8,967 nucleotides of DNA from Nitrososphaerota archaeon (GCA_028867235.1 JAGWGS010000044.1:1-8967); one strand, 5' to 3'. Shown: positions 1 to 6,823, numbered from the stretch's first letter. Notes: a model not told the origin generated them from the letters alone. Program-made: numbers and translations.

Positions 1-2
1 AA

Positions 3-734
3 CCAGATACTGTTCAAAAGTTGATTGAACGAGGATGGGCAAAACTGGTATTTGAAGCAGGCATTGCGATCAACTCATACACTCCCATCACAAATGACAC
101 CAAAACAGAATCCATGGTAGCAAATGATACTACATATCTGTCACAAACTGTAGACGAATGGAAAAGCAAAACACCAAAACAACTAGATGCATATTATAAA
201 AAATACAAAGATGCTTTCTATGACGAACTTGGAAGTTTTCTGATAAAAGATGAAATGAAAAAGGAACTAGAGAGACAAGATATTAAAAACATACATGATG
301 ATTTCAAAATCTTTCCTGGAATGTCACTTGATTCACTTCCGCCTCATATCAGTTACGATGCAGTGGTAAACGCAACTGACGGGAATAGCTATCTCTTGCT
401 TGGCGGTGTCTTTGCAAACAAAATTGAGAGCATAAAGATAACAAAACTGGTATTTGATAAAGACGTGTTAAACTCTCTGGACTCTGGCAGGAGCTTGCCT
501 TACACGGGTCAATTTATAGAGGATCCAAATAGGGTTATCCAAAATTCTGATATTCCATGGTCCAGTATAGGCACAGGCAAATACGGAGTACTAGAAATCG
601 GTCTTTATACATCAGTATACCACATGATTCCTGATGCCCAGAAATACTATACTGCAAGAGCACACCAACTAATTCCATTTTACGTTCCTGTCACAATTAC
701 AACCCCAACGTTTGCAACAGATGGAGTTCGTTAG
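3..734 (+). CDS. Unrecognised protein, 5'-truncated by the window edge
   Basis: The frame is open from the first full codon (position 3, Pro-Asp-Thr-Val-Gln-Lys) through to a TAG at 732-734, giving 243 visible residues. The first possible start inside the window is a TTG at 21, but the open frame upstream of it suggests the true start lies off the left edge. I do not recognise the family. The visible part has a charged, probably helical stretch rich in Lys, Asp and Tyr (about residues 50-100), then a more beta-like half with several Gly-Ser-Tyr segments. No membrane span is visible at the C-terminus, which ends Asp-Gly-Val-Arg. It stops 5 nt before the next gene, so it is very likely cotranscribed with the exported proteins that follow. 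An envelope role is an inference from that context only. A signal peptide, if present, would be upstream of the window. Confidence 0.8.
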   Translation, partial: PDTVQKLIERGWAKLVFEAGIAINSYTPITNDTKTESMVANDTTYLSQTVDEWKSKTPKQLDAYYKKYKDAFYDELGSFLIKDEMKKELERQDIKNIHDDFKIFPGMSLDSLPPHISYDAVVNATDGNSYLLLGGVFANKIESIKITKLVFDKDVLNSLDSGRSLPYTGQFIEDPNRVIQNSDIPWSSIGTGKYGVLEIGLYTSVYHMIPDAQKYYTARAHQLIPFYVPVTITTPTFATDGVR

Positions 735-739
735 ATAAT

Positions 740-955
740 ATGAAAATTCTACCCATTATGATACTTGTAGGATTGTCTATTGTAACACTACAAGCATTTT
801 CTATTGATCAAGAATCTAGTTCAACTCCTGAAAACGCAATGACATATTCTTATACAGACAACACACTACAGTTACAATTTGTCATTCCAGTAATCATAGC
901 AATCATATCAACAGTAGCAGGAATGGCGATTTATGCAGGAACAAGAAAGAAATGA
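740..955 (+). CDS. Small exported single-span membrane protein (71 aa)
   Basis: This 71-residue protein has a hydrophobic N-terminus after Met-Lys (residues 3-20), fitting a signal peptide or signal anchor. A polar stretch rich in Ser, Thr, Glu and Asp follows (21-45). A second hydrophobic segment lies at about 47-67 and ends in Arg-Lys-Lys. The likely topology is a short ectodomain held by one C-terminal helix with its basic tail in the cytoplasm. The gene starts 5 nt after the previous stop. Its TGA overlaps the ATG of the next gene (ATGA at 952-955), so translational coupling is likely. No Shine-Dalgarno-like site is obvious. I do not recognise a family. Its position suggests it is an accessory to the large surface protein encoded next, which is inference. 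Confidence 0.8.
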   Translation: MKILPIMILVGLSIVTLQAFSIDQESSSTPENAMTYSYTDNTLQLQFVIPVIIAIISTVAGMAIYAGTRKK

Positions 956-2517
956 AAACCCCGCACATATCAATAATTACAACACTTGCAATTCTCACAA
1001 TCTCAATTTTAGGAATTGTGTCCTATGCATATGCCGACACAGGCAACTCAACAATTCAAGTTAACGGAACACAGTATGAAATCGATTACAAGACAACAAA
1101 TGTATTAGTAAAAGGAATGTCCGCACATCTTAACTCCTATTATAATAACAGACTGGATTTTGACATTGTATCCAATCCAACACAAAATGGTTCCATGACT
1201 GTATCAATGTCAAAGGAAGCGATGGAGACCATCTTTTGCTATCCGAGTTGGGCAATAGGAGACACCCATAATGACTGGGACTTTACCGTAAGCACTGATA
1301 AAAAATATGGCGAGGAGTTTGACCAATCGGCGAACCTACAGAGCACTACTCTCACCTTTGATGTTCCAGCAAATTCTAGCAGAATCACATTTTACCATAT
1401 GTTTGTAGGCATGGCAGTAGCAGATCCGGTGCAATATGCAGGAATTCCAAGTTTTGGAACATACCATCAAGGAGAGATGATAAATTTTACAGGAATTGTG
1501 CAAGATGGATGCAACAGACGCTTGCCATATTCCATCATCACTACTCATGCAGGAGTTCCTTCAGTTGTTGACATGAAAACACATGCAGACAAACAAGGCA
1601 TTTTCAATGTAAATTTCACAATGCCCTCCAGTGTTACTTCAGGACGGTATAAGATGGAAATTAATGGCTTGTGGGGAAACATGTCTGGCAAGTTTTTCAG
1701 CACCCTTCTTGTGGAACAAAACAACGAGACAAATGTTTCATACAGACTAGAAGATCCAAGACTTGGAACGTTTGTTATTCCCTATCATCTTGATGGTGGT
1801 GAGATATCAGACATTGGAGTGGATCCAATTTCAAACATATTGACAATACGTTATGATGCATCACATAGTGGTACGCTTGAGATCAGAATTCCACAAGACC
1901 TGATGGATTTTGTTGGGACACGAAATGATATCACAATGGAGTATAGTGGACTTCGAAACAGCGTTACCTTAATCGAACATCTTGATTCTCAAGGAAATAG
2001 AGTATTTGATCTTCCAGTAATTCAAGGAAATGACAACGTAATCAACATTCAGGGAATCACTTATGGAAAAGATCTAGGATATGACAGGCAGGGAATAATC
2101 CCAGTCAGAGTAAATGGCACGTTTTACCCGTTACCATATAACATAACAAATGGTGCACTGCAAGTCACGGCAGATACAGCAGACAAGGCACTAAAACTAC
2201 GGATCTATACAATAGCAGATGGAGGTCACTTGCACCTTGTACTTCCACGAAAGGTAATAGACTCGACAAATGATGGAGTAGACAAGAATTTTGTTGTAAT
2301 GTATATGAAGAAAAATAACATCGTGACTCAACCAGCATATTATGAATCTCAGACAAGCAACAATACAAGAACACTTGAGATTGATTTTGGCAGGGGCGAG
2401 ACTATTGCATATATTTACGGTACCTATCTAGTACCAGAACTTCCATTTGCAGTTCCAGTTTTGTTGATTGGATTTGTATCACTGATTGTACTTTATAGGA
2501 TTAAGGTCATACAATGA
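952..2517 (+). CDS. Surface protein with repeated beta-rich modules and PEF-type C-terminal anchor
   Basis: This 521-residue protein is predicted to be exported and membrane-anchored. Residues 1-28 form a signal peptide (basic start, long hydrophobic core, Ala-Tyr-Ala-Asp cleavage region). The C-terminus carries Val-Pro-Glu-Leu-Pro-Phe (494-499), a hydrophobic helix (about 500-515) and a basic end. This resembles the PEF/PEFG-CTERM type sorting anchors of Thaumarchaeota, with Leu in place of the usual Phe after Pro-Glu. Between these lie beta-rich modules at about 33-95, 274-320 and 385-437. Modules 1 and 3 share the pattern VNGTxYxxxYxxTN. Modules 2 and 3 end in an Ile/Leu-Pro-(Arg/Gln) segment followed by Asp. 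A separate Ig- or macroglobulin-like stretch lies at about 165-240. Many Asn-X-Ser/Thr sequons suggest glycosylation. The ATG overlaps the previous stop and the TGA overlaps the next ATG. The ligand or role is unknown. An S-layer-associated or adhesin-like job is inference. Confidence 0.85.
   Translation: MKTPHISIITTLAILTISILGIVSYAYADTGNSTIQVNGTQYEIDYKTTNVLVKGMSAHLNSYYNNRLDFDIVSNPTQNGSMTVSMSKEAMETIFCYPSWAIGDTHNDWDFTVSTDKKYGEEFDQSANLQSTTLTFDVPANSSRITFYHMFVGMAVADPVQYAGIPSFGTYHQGEMINFTGIVQDGCNRRLPYSIITTHAGVPSVVDMKTHADKQGIFNVNFTMPSSVTSGRYKMEINGLWGNMSGKFFSTLLVEQNNETNVSYRLEDPRLGTFVIPYHLDGGEISDIGVDPISNILTIRYDASHSGTLEIRIPQDLMDFVGTRNDITMEYSGLRNSVTLIEHLDSQGNRVFDLPVIQGNDNVINIQGITYGKDLGYDRQGIIPVRVNGTFYPLPYNITNGALQVTADTADKALKLRIYTIADGGHLHLVLPRKVIDSTNDGVDKNFVVMYMKKNNIVTQPAYYESQTSNNTRTLEIDFGRGETIAYIYGTYLVPELPFAVPVLLIGFVSLIVLYRIKVIQ
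1048..2262 (+). repeat. Degenerate internal protein repeat (three modules in the 521-aa surface protein)
   Basis: Three related segments lie at 1048-1236, 1771-1911 and 2104-2262. The first and third share the residue pattern VNGTxYxxxYxxTN at their beginning. The second and third share a hydrophobic strand, a Gly-containing turn and an (I/L)P(Q/R)xxxD ending. The similarity is visible only at protein level, so these are old duplications and not recent DNA repeats. Confidence 0.5.
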
Positions 2518-2981
2518 AAACATTCCATCTTTCAATAATTACTGCATCAGGAATAACGTCATTTATTATCTTGGGCATATATCTAATCTTGAATCCATCT
2601 GACGATGTGCAGCCTAAAGTACTAATCACAGATATTATTACCACACCAAAAATTTTGCATGTAGGAGACCATTTTACAGCAAACGCTACAGTAAAAAATG
2701 TAGGATCGCGTACTGTTTCTTTTTTTTCAAATCACATATCTGGCATATTTGATAAGCATGTAGTTGTTTCTCATTATAATGGATGCAGTGGGGTGTATGG
2801 AGGCAATATCCTCATGCCTTCACAATCAAAGGAATTGACATTTCCGTCTCCTGGGTGTGATTATTATGTTGCCAATTCTTCTGGCACTACAAATGTGGCA
2901 GTAAAGTTACTATACAATATTCAAAGAATGGAATATGCGGTTAATGCATCAAAGGAATTTACAATCTTTCCAAAACCATAG
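2514..2981 (+). CDS. Exported or N-terminally anchored beta-sandwich-like protein (155 aa)
   Basis: The N-terminus has a long hydrophobic segment (about residues 7-26) after Met-Lys-Thr-Phe-His, which may be an uncleaved signal anchor because no clean Ala-X-Ala site follows. The rest has alternating hydrophobic strands. The stretch from residue 48 (His-Val-Gly-Asp, then Asn-Ala-Thr-Val-Lys-Asn-Val-Gly) resembles the first strands of CARDB-like or other Ig-like extracellular folds, where a 'new norm against old norm' strand pair is common. Cys91 and Cys115 are the only cysteines and could form a disulfide outside the membrane. Asn-X-Ser/Thr sequons occur at 57, 121 and 144. The ATG overlaps the TGA of the upstream gene (ATGA at 2514-2517), with a weak purine-rich AAGGT a few bases before it. 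It is the last gene of the operon. Exact function is unknown. Confidence 0.8.
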   Translation: MKTFHLSIITASGITSFIILGIYLILNPSDDVQPKVLITDIITTPKILHVGDHFTANATVKNVGSRTVSFFSNHISGIFDKHVVVSHYNGCSGVYGGNILMPSQSKELTFPSPGCDYYVANSSGTTNVAVKLLYNIQRMEYAVNASKEFTIFPKP

Positions 2982-3029
2982 TTGAGATGTAATTATGATT
3001 CATTACCGCCCACCAGAAAAACCGACGAA

Positions 3030-3046
3030 AAATATCAACAATATTT
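3030..3046. terminator. Possible bidirectional terminator between converging genes
   Basis: In the 87-bp gap between the + strand surface operon and the - strand helicase there is an inverted repeat, AAATAT-CAACA-ATATTT. On the - strand it runs directly into a short T-run (ATATTTTTC). On the + strand, ACTTTT follows within 10 nt. The stem is all A-T, so it would be weak, but archaeal termination relies mostly on T-tracts. The position between two 3' ends fits. Confidence 0.35.
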
Positions 3047-3068
3047 GTAAACTTTTATGAATGATATC

Positions 3069-5399
3069 TTATTTTGAAACACTGTGTGCCAGCCTATCAT
3101 GAATCTGGGCTAGAATCAATTCCGCCTTTTCCTTATTCTCAAAGGTCTCGGCCTTTTCATCCATGATTGCATCAATTTCATAGCTCTTGTCCACCAACAC
3201 ATTTGCTACATGATCATCTAGTGTACCATTGCCCATCAAGTAATATGCAAATACTGTATTTTTCTGCCCTATTCTGTGCAATCTATCTTCTGCCTGTCTA
3301 TGTATGGCAGGACTCCAGTCAAGCTCTGCAAATATTACGTACCTTGCCCTGCTGAGATTGATTCCTACATTTCCTGCACGTAATCCTGCAATTATTAATT
3401 TAGTCTCACCGTTCTGGAATCTATCTATTCCCTCTTGTCTTTCCTTGTCACTCTGCCCACCTATGATTGATGCAGGAGAATACTCTGCCAAGCTTCTATG
3501 TAGTAATTCATGTATTGCCTTGTGGTGGCAAAATACCACAACACTTTCTTCAATCTCCATTATATTTTTGACAAACTCGATAACATGCGGAACCTTGGCA
3601 ACACCTGCTGCTTGTCTTTCACTTTGAATTGCCCTCTTGTATGATGAAAACTTGTCAAATGCACTTGTTGCACTTTTTTGCTCTTCTTCCAGTCTGTTCC
3701 ATATTTTGCCTAGTTCTGTCTGATAATAGTTGATATCTGAATCGATTAGCTCCTTGTATCGGACTTTGTCCTTTAATTCCTTTAGTACGTCTGACTTTTT
3801 GCGACGCAGCATGACATGCTTGCGCAGCTCCTCACCTAGACTTGCTCGCTTGTTTTCTAAAACAATTGCCTTGCCCTTTTCGTTGACATAACAGAAATAT
3901 TCACAAAACTCTTCAAATGTACCCAATAATCCTGGCCTGAGTATATCCACAATTGGCCATATCTCAGAACCACGATTGTATATCGGAGTACCGGATAGTC
4001 CGATTCGGTATTTTATAGAATCAAGTGCGGCTAATTTTTTGACAGCAGTATATTTTTTCGTAGTCTTGGAACGCAAATGCTGAACCTCATCACATACTAT
4101 AGTCTTGATGTTTAGTTTGGCAAGATCGTTTGTTCTCTTGTGTAATAAATCATAGTTGATGATATACACATCATATTTTCCAAGCTCTTGTGCTTTACCT
4201 GTTCTAATTAGAACAGATGATGGATGTTCATCCTCTGTTATTTTTCCATTGCGGCTGCGTTTTTTCAAAAATTTCTGAGTTTCTCTCTGCCAATTATTTA
4301 ATGTGACAAGTGGTGCTACAATGAGTACAGGAAATGTCTGTTTTTCTGTTGCCAAATATGAGAGGGTCTGCACGGTATTGTGTGCTATGATACCATTTGT
4401 GATATAGTTGTGTGTCTGTGGGACTGACAAATCATAGACATAACCTGAAAATTGTTTTTCCTCAACTGATTTTACTGGACACCAGTAAAGTGATTCTACA
4501 GATATCTCTCGTAATTGTTGTGCCAAATCATGATGAGTTTCTTCTATTTTATTTGAAACTTGGATTGCAATCTGTTTGCTTGTTCCTTGAGTGTACATAT
4601 ATGATGCGGACAAATAAAGAGGATGCAATGATGTTTCAGTTTTAGAAATTTTCTTGGTTGTAGGTACTGCAACCTTGTCATTATCTTGTAGCTCACCGGC
4701 TCTCTTCCATCCATCAGGAGTTAGAAATCTATGACGTTTTGTACATTCTATCTCAGAGCCATCTTTGAGAGTTATCTTTGCAATGGATTCGTTGATCTTT
4801 TGTCTAAACACTCTGCTTACTTTTTTGGAAACAATCTCTTTTCCATCAAATGACTGGACTTTGATTGGAGTCTCAAGTCTTGCCCATTCTTCATTGCCAT
4901 CTTTTTCTGTTACACTTGCTTGATCCCAGATATTTTTGATTGTAATGCTGCCATTTGTTGTACTAACTAGTGTCTCACCTTTCACACACTTGCCCAAACC
5001 CATTTCGTCTGCCAAGAGCGCATTTCCTGATGACTTTAAAAGAAAATCAAGACCCTCTCTCTGAAAATCTAATAGTTGTCCCCTGAACTGATTTCCGGGG
5101 TTTGCCTTTCGAAGCTTTTCAATTCGTGTCCATTTTTTCTGCGGAACGATAACCTTGCGAACCTTTCTATGCCATATTGACTTTGATCTTATCTCAAGTG
5201 GATACCTATCCATTATCCATTTTATTTTTTCAACATTTTGGACTGTATCTGGCACTATGGCCTCTTCTGGGCCGTTTCCATACCATGCGTGTGGTATTAC
5301 ACGTGCAACCATGCTTACTGCTCGCGAGCCTGTAAGCTTCCAAGTCCAATTCTTTGAGTATGTATCCAAGACATACTCCAGTGTGCCAAATTCTTTCAT
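3069..5399 (-). CDS. SNF2-family DNA helicase/translocase containing an intein in the Walker A motif
   Basis: The 776-residue precursor contains a complete SNF2-type ATPase plus an intein at residues 138-341; the spliced protein would be 572 residues. Visible motifs are the Q-like region around Phe112-Gln113, Walker A split as DEMGLGK (131-137) and TVQT (342-345), motif Ia APLVTLNNW (362-370), motif II DEVQH (437-441), motif III GLSGTP (467-472), motif IV VVVFCHHKA (620-628), motif V around GNVGINLS (676-683) and motif VI HRQAEDRLHRIGQ (700-712). SNF2 proteins use ATP to move along or remodel DNA-protein complexes. The layout, with a short N-terminal region and no accessory reader domain, recalls SMARCAL1/HARP-type or bacterial-type SNF2 proteins. 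A role in repair or replication-fork handling is inference. The ATG at 5399 is followed by coding-like sequence and has a weak TATA-like box upstream. The gene appears to stand alone and converges with the surface operon. Confidence 0.93.
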   Translation of the reverse strand: MKEFGTLEYVLDTYSKNWTWKLTGSRAVSMVARVIPHAWYGNGPEEAIVPDTVQNVEKIKWIMDRYPLEIRSKSIWHRKVRKVIVPQKKWTRIEKLRKANPGNQFRGQLLDFQREGLDFLLKSSGNALLADEMGLGKCVKGETLVSTTNGSITIKNIWDQASVTEKDGNEEWARLETPIKVQSFDGKEIVSKKVSRVFRQKINESIAKITLKDGSEIECTKRHRFLTPDGWKRAGELQDNDKVAVPTTKKISKTETSLHPLYLSASYMYTQGTSKQIAIQVSNKIEETHHDLAQQLREISVESLYWCPVKSVEEKQFSGYVYDLSVPQTHNYITNGIIAHNTVQTLSYLATEKQTFPVLIVAPLVTLNNWQRETQKFLKKRSRNGKITEDEHPSSVLIRTGKAQELGKYDVYIINYDLLHKRTNDLAKLNIKTIVCDEVQHLRSKTTKKYTAVKKLAALDSIKYRIGLSGTPIYNRGSEIWPIVDILRPGLLGTFEEFCEYFCYVNEKGKAIVLENKRASLGEELRKHVMLRRKKSDVLKELKDKVRYKELIDSDINYYQTELGKIWNRLEEEQKSATSAFDKFSSYKRAIQSERQAAGVAKVPHVIEFVKNIMEIEESVVVFCHHKAIHELLHRSLAEYSPASIIGGQSDKERQEGIDRFQNGETKLIIAGLRAGNVGINLSRARYVIFAELDWSPAIHRQAEDRLHRIGQKNTVFAYYLMGNGTLDDHVANVLVDKSYEIDAIMDEKAETFENKEKAELILAQIHDRLAHSVSK
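4377..4988 (-). other. Mini-intein (204 aa) inside the SNF2 helicase, class 1, without active homing endonuclease
   Basis: This segment interrupts the helicase in frame at residues 138-341 and should excise itself by protein splicing. Its first residue is Cys138, followed by the block A pattern CVKGETLV. Block B is GSEIECTKRH (214-223), with the usual Thr-X-X-His (Thr220, His223). Block F is YVYDLSVPQTHNYITNG (320-336), with Asp323 and His330. Block G is GIIAHN (336-341), with penultimate His340 and terminal Asn341. The first downstream extein residue is Thr342, a permitted nucleophile. All residues expected for class 1 splicing are therefore present. Between blocks B and F there are about 90 residues and no intact LAGLIDADG motif. 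That is larger than a minimal splicing domain but far too short for a full endonuclease. Joining 137 to 342 restores a normal GxGKT. Boundaries are exact to the codon on motif grounds; splicing itself is not shown. Confidence 0.93.
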
Positions 5400-5425
5400 A
5401 ATCTATAATTCTTCGACATTGGTAA

Positions 5426-5440
5426 ACTCGATTTATGAAT
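5426..5440 (-). promoter_or_regulatory. Weak TATA-like box upstream of the SNF2 gene
   Basis: On the - strand, ATTCATAAAT lies roughly 33-40 nt upstream of the helicase ATG at 5399. With usual archaeal spacing (about 26 nt from box centre to transcript start) it would start a transcript near 5409, leaving a leader of about 10 nt. The match to a TATA box is mediocre. Confidence 0.3.
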
Positions 5441-5504
5441 CTTTTACTCTGATGCTATGATCGCAGTTTTTTGGTTTATACCATCTTTGAAACCAATTTG
5501 CCGG

Positions 5505-5580
5505 AAAAAATAGGCTTTTTCAAAAATTTAAGGCAAAATTTGATAAATCTTTCAAAAGATATACCAAGAGAGTTACTTGG
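5505..5580 (-). terminator. Hairpins and T-tracts at the 3' end of the CorA-like gene
   Basis: Reading the - strand past the stop codon of the CorA-like gene, there is an inverted repeat CCAAG-TAACTCT-CTTGG (5564-5580) whose loop includes the stop. Next comes ATCTTT-TG-AAAGAT (5547-5560), then T-tracts of five and six residues (5521-5526 and 5505-5510). This is a plausible multi-T archaeal terminator. The rest of the 173-bp gap to 5399 holds only the promoter region of the helicase gene. Confidence 0.4.
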
Positions 5581-6616
5581 CAAACTTTTTCTTGAATTTC
5601 TTTAGTTTATCCAACCCAAGTGACTTGCCAAAGAATTTTCGAACATAAAAGTATGCAACGGCTGTAGCAATTGCTGCAGAACCCACTACTGTAGAAACAA
5701 TTGGCCAAAATACTGCCTCATGATTTGGATACAATCCAAATACTGTAGCAATTGTATTTGGTACAAGTTCTGCAGTACCTGCCACTGTCCACCAAATTAT
5801 CAATATTGTGACCTTGTTTGTGACCTCAGTCTGTACAACGTTTGCACCCGTGGCAACCATTTGCATGACGTTTTCTGACATTTGTATTTGTCTGTCTAGT
5901 CTTCCCAAAATTACCTCAAATTTGGCAAGTATTACCTCATCATCTGAAACCAAGTCCGCATCCCCATACTTTAGGTTGTGAACTGTGTCATAGCTTGCCC
6001 AGATTGCATTCAAAAATGTCAAAAGTGATGTCTTCATATTAGATAATTCAAGAGAGATGTCTCTTGTGACTTGTCTTGATCCTGCCAAATCTATCTCAAA
6101 TTGTTCTGCTCGCTCTACAATCAATCTAAGAATGGAAAAATTGGCCTCACTGATTTCATCGATGATTCTTGCTAACAATATTGTCTGTCTGTCAGCCCAA
6201 CTGTCTGCCTCTTTTGGAAGTTTTCGTAAAACAGTTGGCGCATAATTGTACAATCGTGCAATCTTTCCTCCATAGTCGTCGTGAATTGTTACTATGAGAT
6301 CTTTTTTCATAAATATCAAAATTGGAGCAGTAAGTGTTGTGTTGTTTCCTGGAACTACAAACGGTATCATCAATCCCAACATGTCTCCTCTGTCTTCGTA
6401 ACTTGACACGTATCCAGACAGGAGAATTGATGGATCCATGTTTATGCTTAATTTGCTGAGGATCTTTGGAGTCTCTTCAATAATGTTATCAACTACACAC
6501 TCTATCCAAGTAAGATGACCTGCTGATGTAATTGCCGGAAGCTCGTCAAGCTCAACGGCTGGCTTTTTAAACGGGACACCTTCTTGCATGCCAGCTGCGC
6601 TGATTGCCTTTATCAT
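5573..6616 (-). CDS. CorA-like (MIT superfamily) two-helix membrane protein with variant GMN motif
   Basis: The 347-residue protein has the CorA layout. A soluble N-terminal alpha/beta part (about 25-130) includes a Trp-Ile-Glu-Cys strand at 37-40 and a strand pair around 97-112 (LIVTIHDD). Long helices follow (about 138-262), then two C-terminal membrane helices (about 270-293 and 302-326) and a Lys-rich tail (337-347). In CorA/Mrs2/ZntB proteins, which form pentameric divalent-cation (mostly Mg2+) channels, the first helix ends in Gly-Met-Asn. Here that place reads Gly294-Leu295-Tyr296, followed by PNHE. The assignment rests on architecture and pattern, not a search. With the selectivity motif changed, transport of Mg2+ cannot be assumed; another ion or a non-transport role is possible. 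The ATG at 6616 is supported by a TATA box 25 nt upstream. Neighbours on both sides appear to be separate transcription units. Confidence 0.72.
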   Translation of the reverse strand: MIKAISAAGMQEGVPFKKPAVELDELPAITSAGHLTWIECVVDNIIEETPKILSKLSINMDPSILLSGYVSSYEDRGDMLGLMIPFVVPGNNTTLTAPILIFMKKDLIVTIHDDYGGKIARLYNYAPTVLRKLPKEADSWADRQTILLARIIDEISEANFSILRLIVERAEQFEIDLAGSRQVTRDISLELSNMKTSLLTFLNAIWASYDTVHNLKYGDADLVSDDEVILAKFEVILGRLDRQIQMSENVMQMVATGANVVQTEVTNKVTILIIWWTVAGTAELVPNTIATVFGLYPNHEAVFWPIVSTVVGSAAIATAVAYFYVRKFFGKSLGLDKLKKFKKKFAK

Positions 6617-6636
6617 GTCTTGAGGGACATTTTGGA

Positions 6637-6646
6637 CTTATATACA
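6637..6646 (-). promoter_or_regulatory. TATA box of the CorA-like gene (leaderless)
   Basis: The - strand reads TGTATATAAG, centred near 6641. That is about 25-26 nt upstream of the ATG at 6616, the archaeal distance from TATA box to transcript start, so the mRNA probably begins at or within a base or two of the start codon. This spacing argues against the ATG at 6630, which lies only 11 nt from the box and opens a five-codon frame ending in a TGA that overlaps the chosen start. Confidence 0.65.
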
Positions 6647-6792
6647 CTTATTCGTGAAAAAAAACTTACCTGATATTTTTCGTATCTCTATGAAAGTTAT
6701 AGAAAAAATCTGATTCAAAGATTTGGTTCCATAATTATGATCTGTGCATCCCATCTTGTTAAGAATAATGTCCAGTGCGTTGCTAGATTAAT

Positions 6793-6823
6793 CCAACATG
6801 TGTTGGAAAAAACCAACATGGTT
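6793..6823 (-). terminator. Double hairpin with T-run, likely terminator of the CDGSH gene
   Basis: On the - strand, about 95 nt past the CDGSH stop, the sequence reads AACCA-TGT-TGGTT (6811-6823) and runs straight on into T's, giving a T6 run from 6812 to 6807. A second inverted repeat follows, CCAAC-ACAT-GTTGG (6793-6806). The two hairpins share the core CCAACATG on the + strand. The first hairpin plus T-run fits an intrinsic-type terminator. Two related palindromes in tandem could also be a protein-binding site. Confidence 0.4.

Noticed and set aside
1336..2374. Two - strand open frames of about 70 codons (1336-1548 and 2165-2374)
   Set aside because: Both are opposite the 521-aa surface protein, with Cys/His-rich improbable products typical of antisense frames.
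3304..3627. 107-codon + strand open frame
   Set aside because: It lies wholly opposite the conserved motif IV-VI region of the helicase. The - strand reading shows strong family motifs, so this is an antisense shadow.
4412..4645. 77-codon + strand open frame inside the intein, considered as a nested endonuclease
   Set aside because: It has no endonuclease motif and is antisense to the intein block F region. The intein reading frame explains the sequence.
5155..5460. 101-codon + strand open frame reaching past the helicase start
   Set aside because: Most of it is opposite the N-terminal coding region of the helicase and its product shows no recognisable pattern. The part beyond 5399 covers the helicase promoter.
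5457..5513. 18-codon + strand frame starting at 5457
   Set aside because: Too short, with no promoter or ribosome site, and sits in the 3' T-tract region of the CorA-like gene.
6617..6630. Five-codon upstream frame (Met-Ser-Leu-Lys-Thr) overlapping the CorA-like start
   Set aside because: Its ATG is only 11 nt from the TATA box, so it should lie upstream of the transcript start and not be translated.
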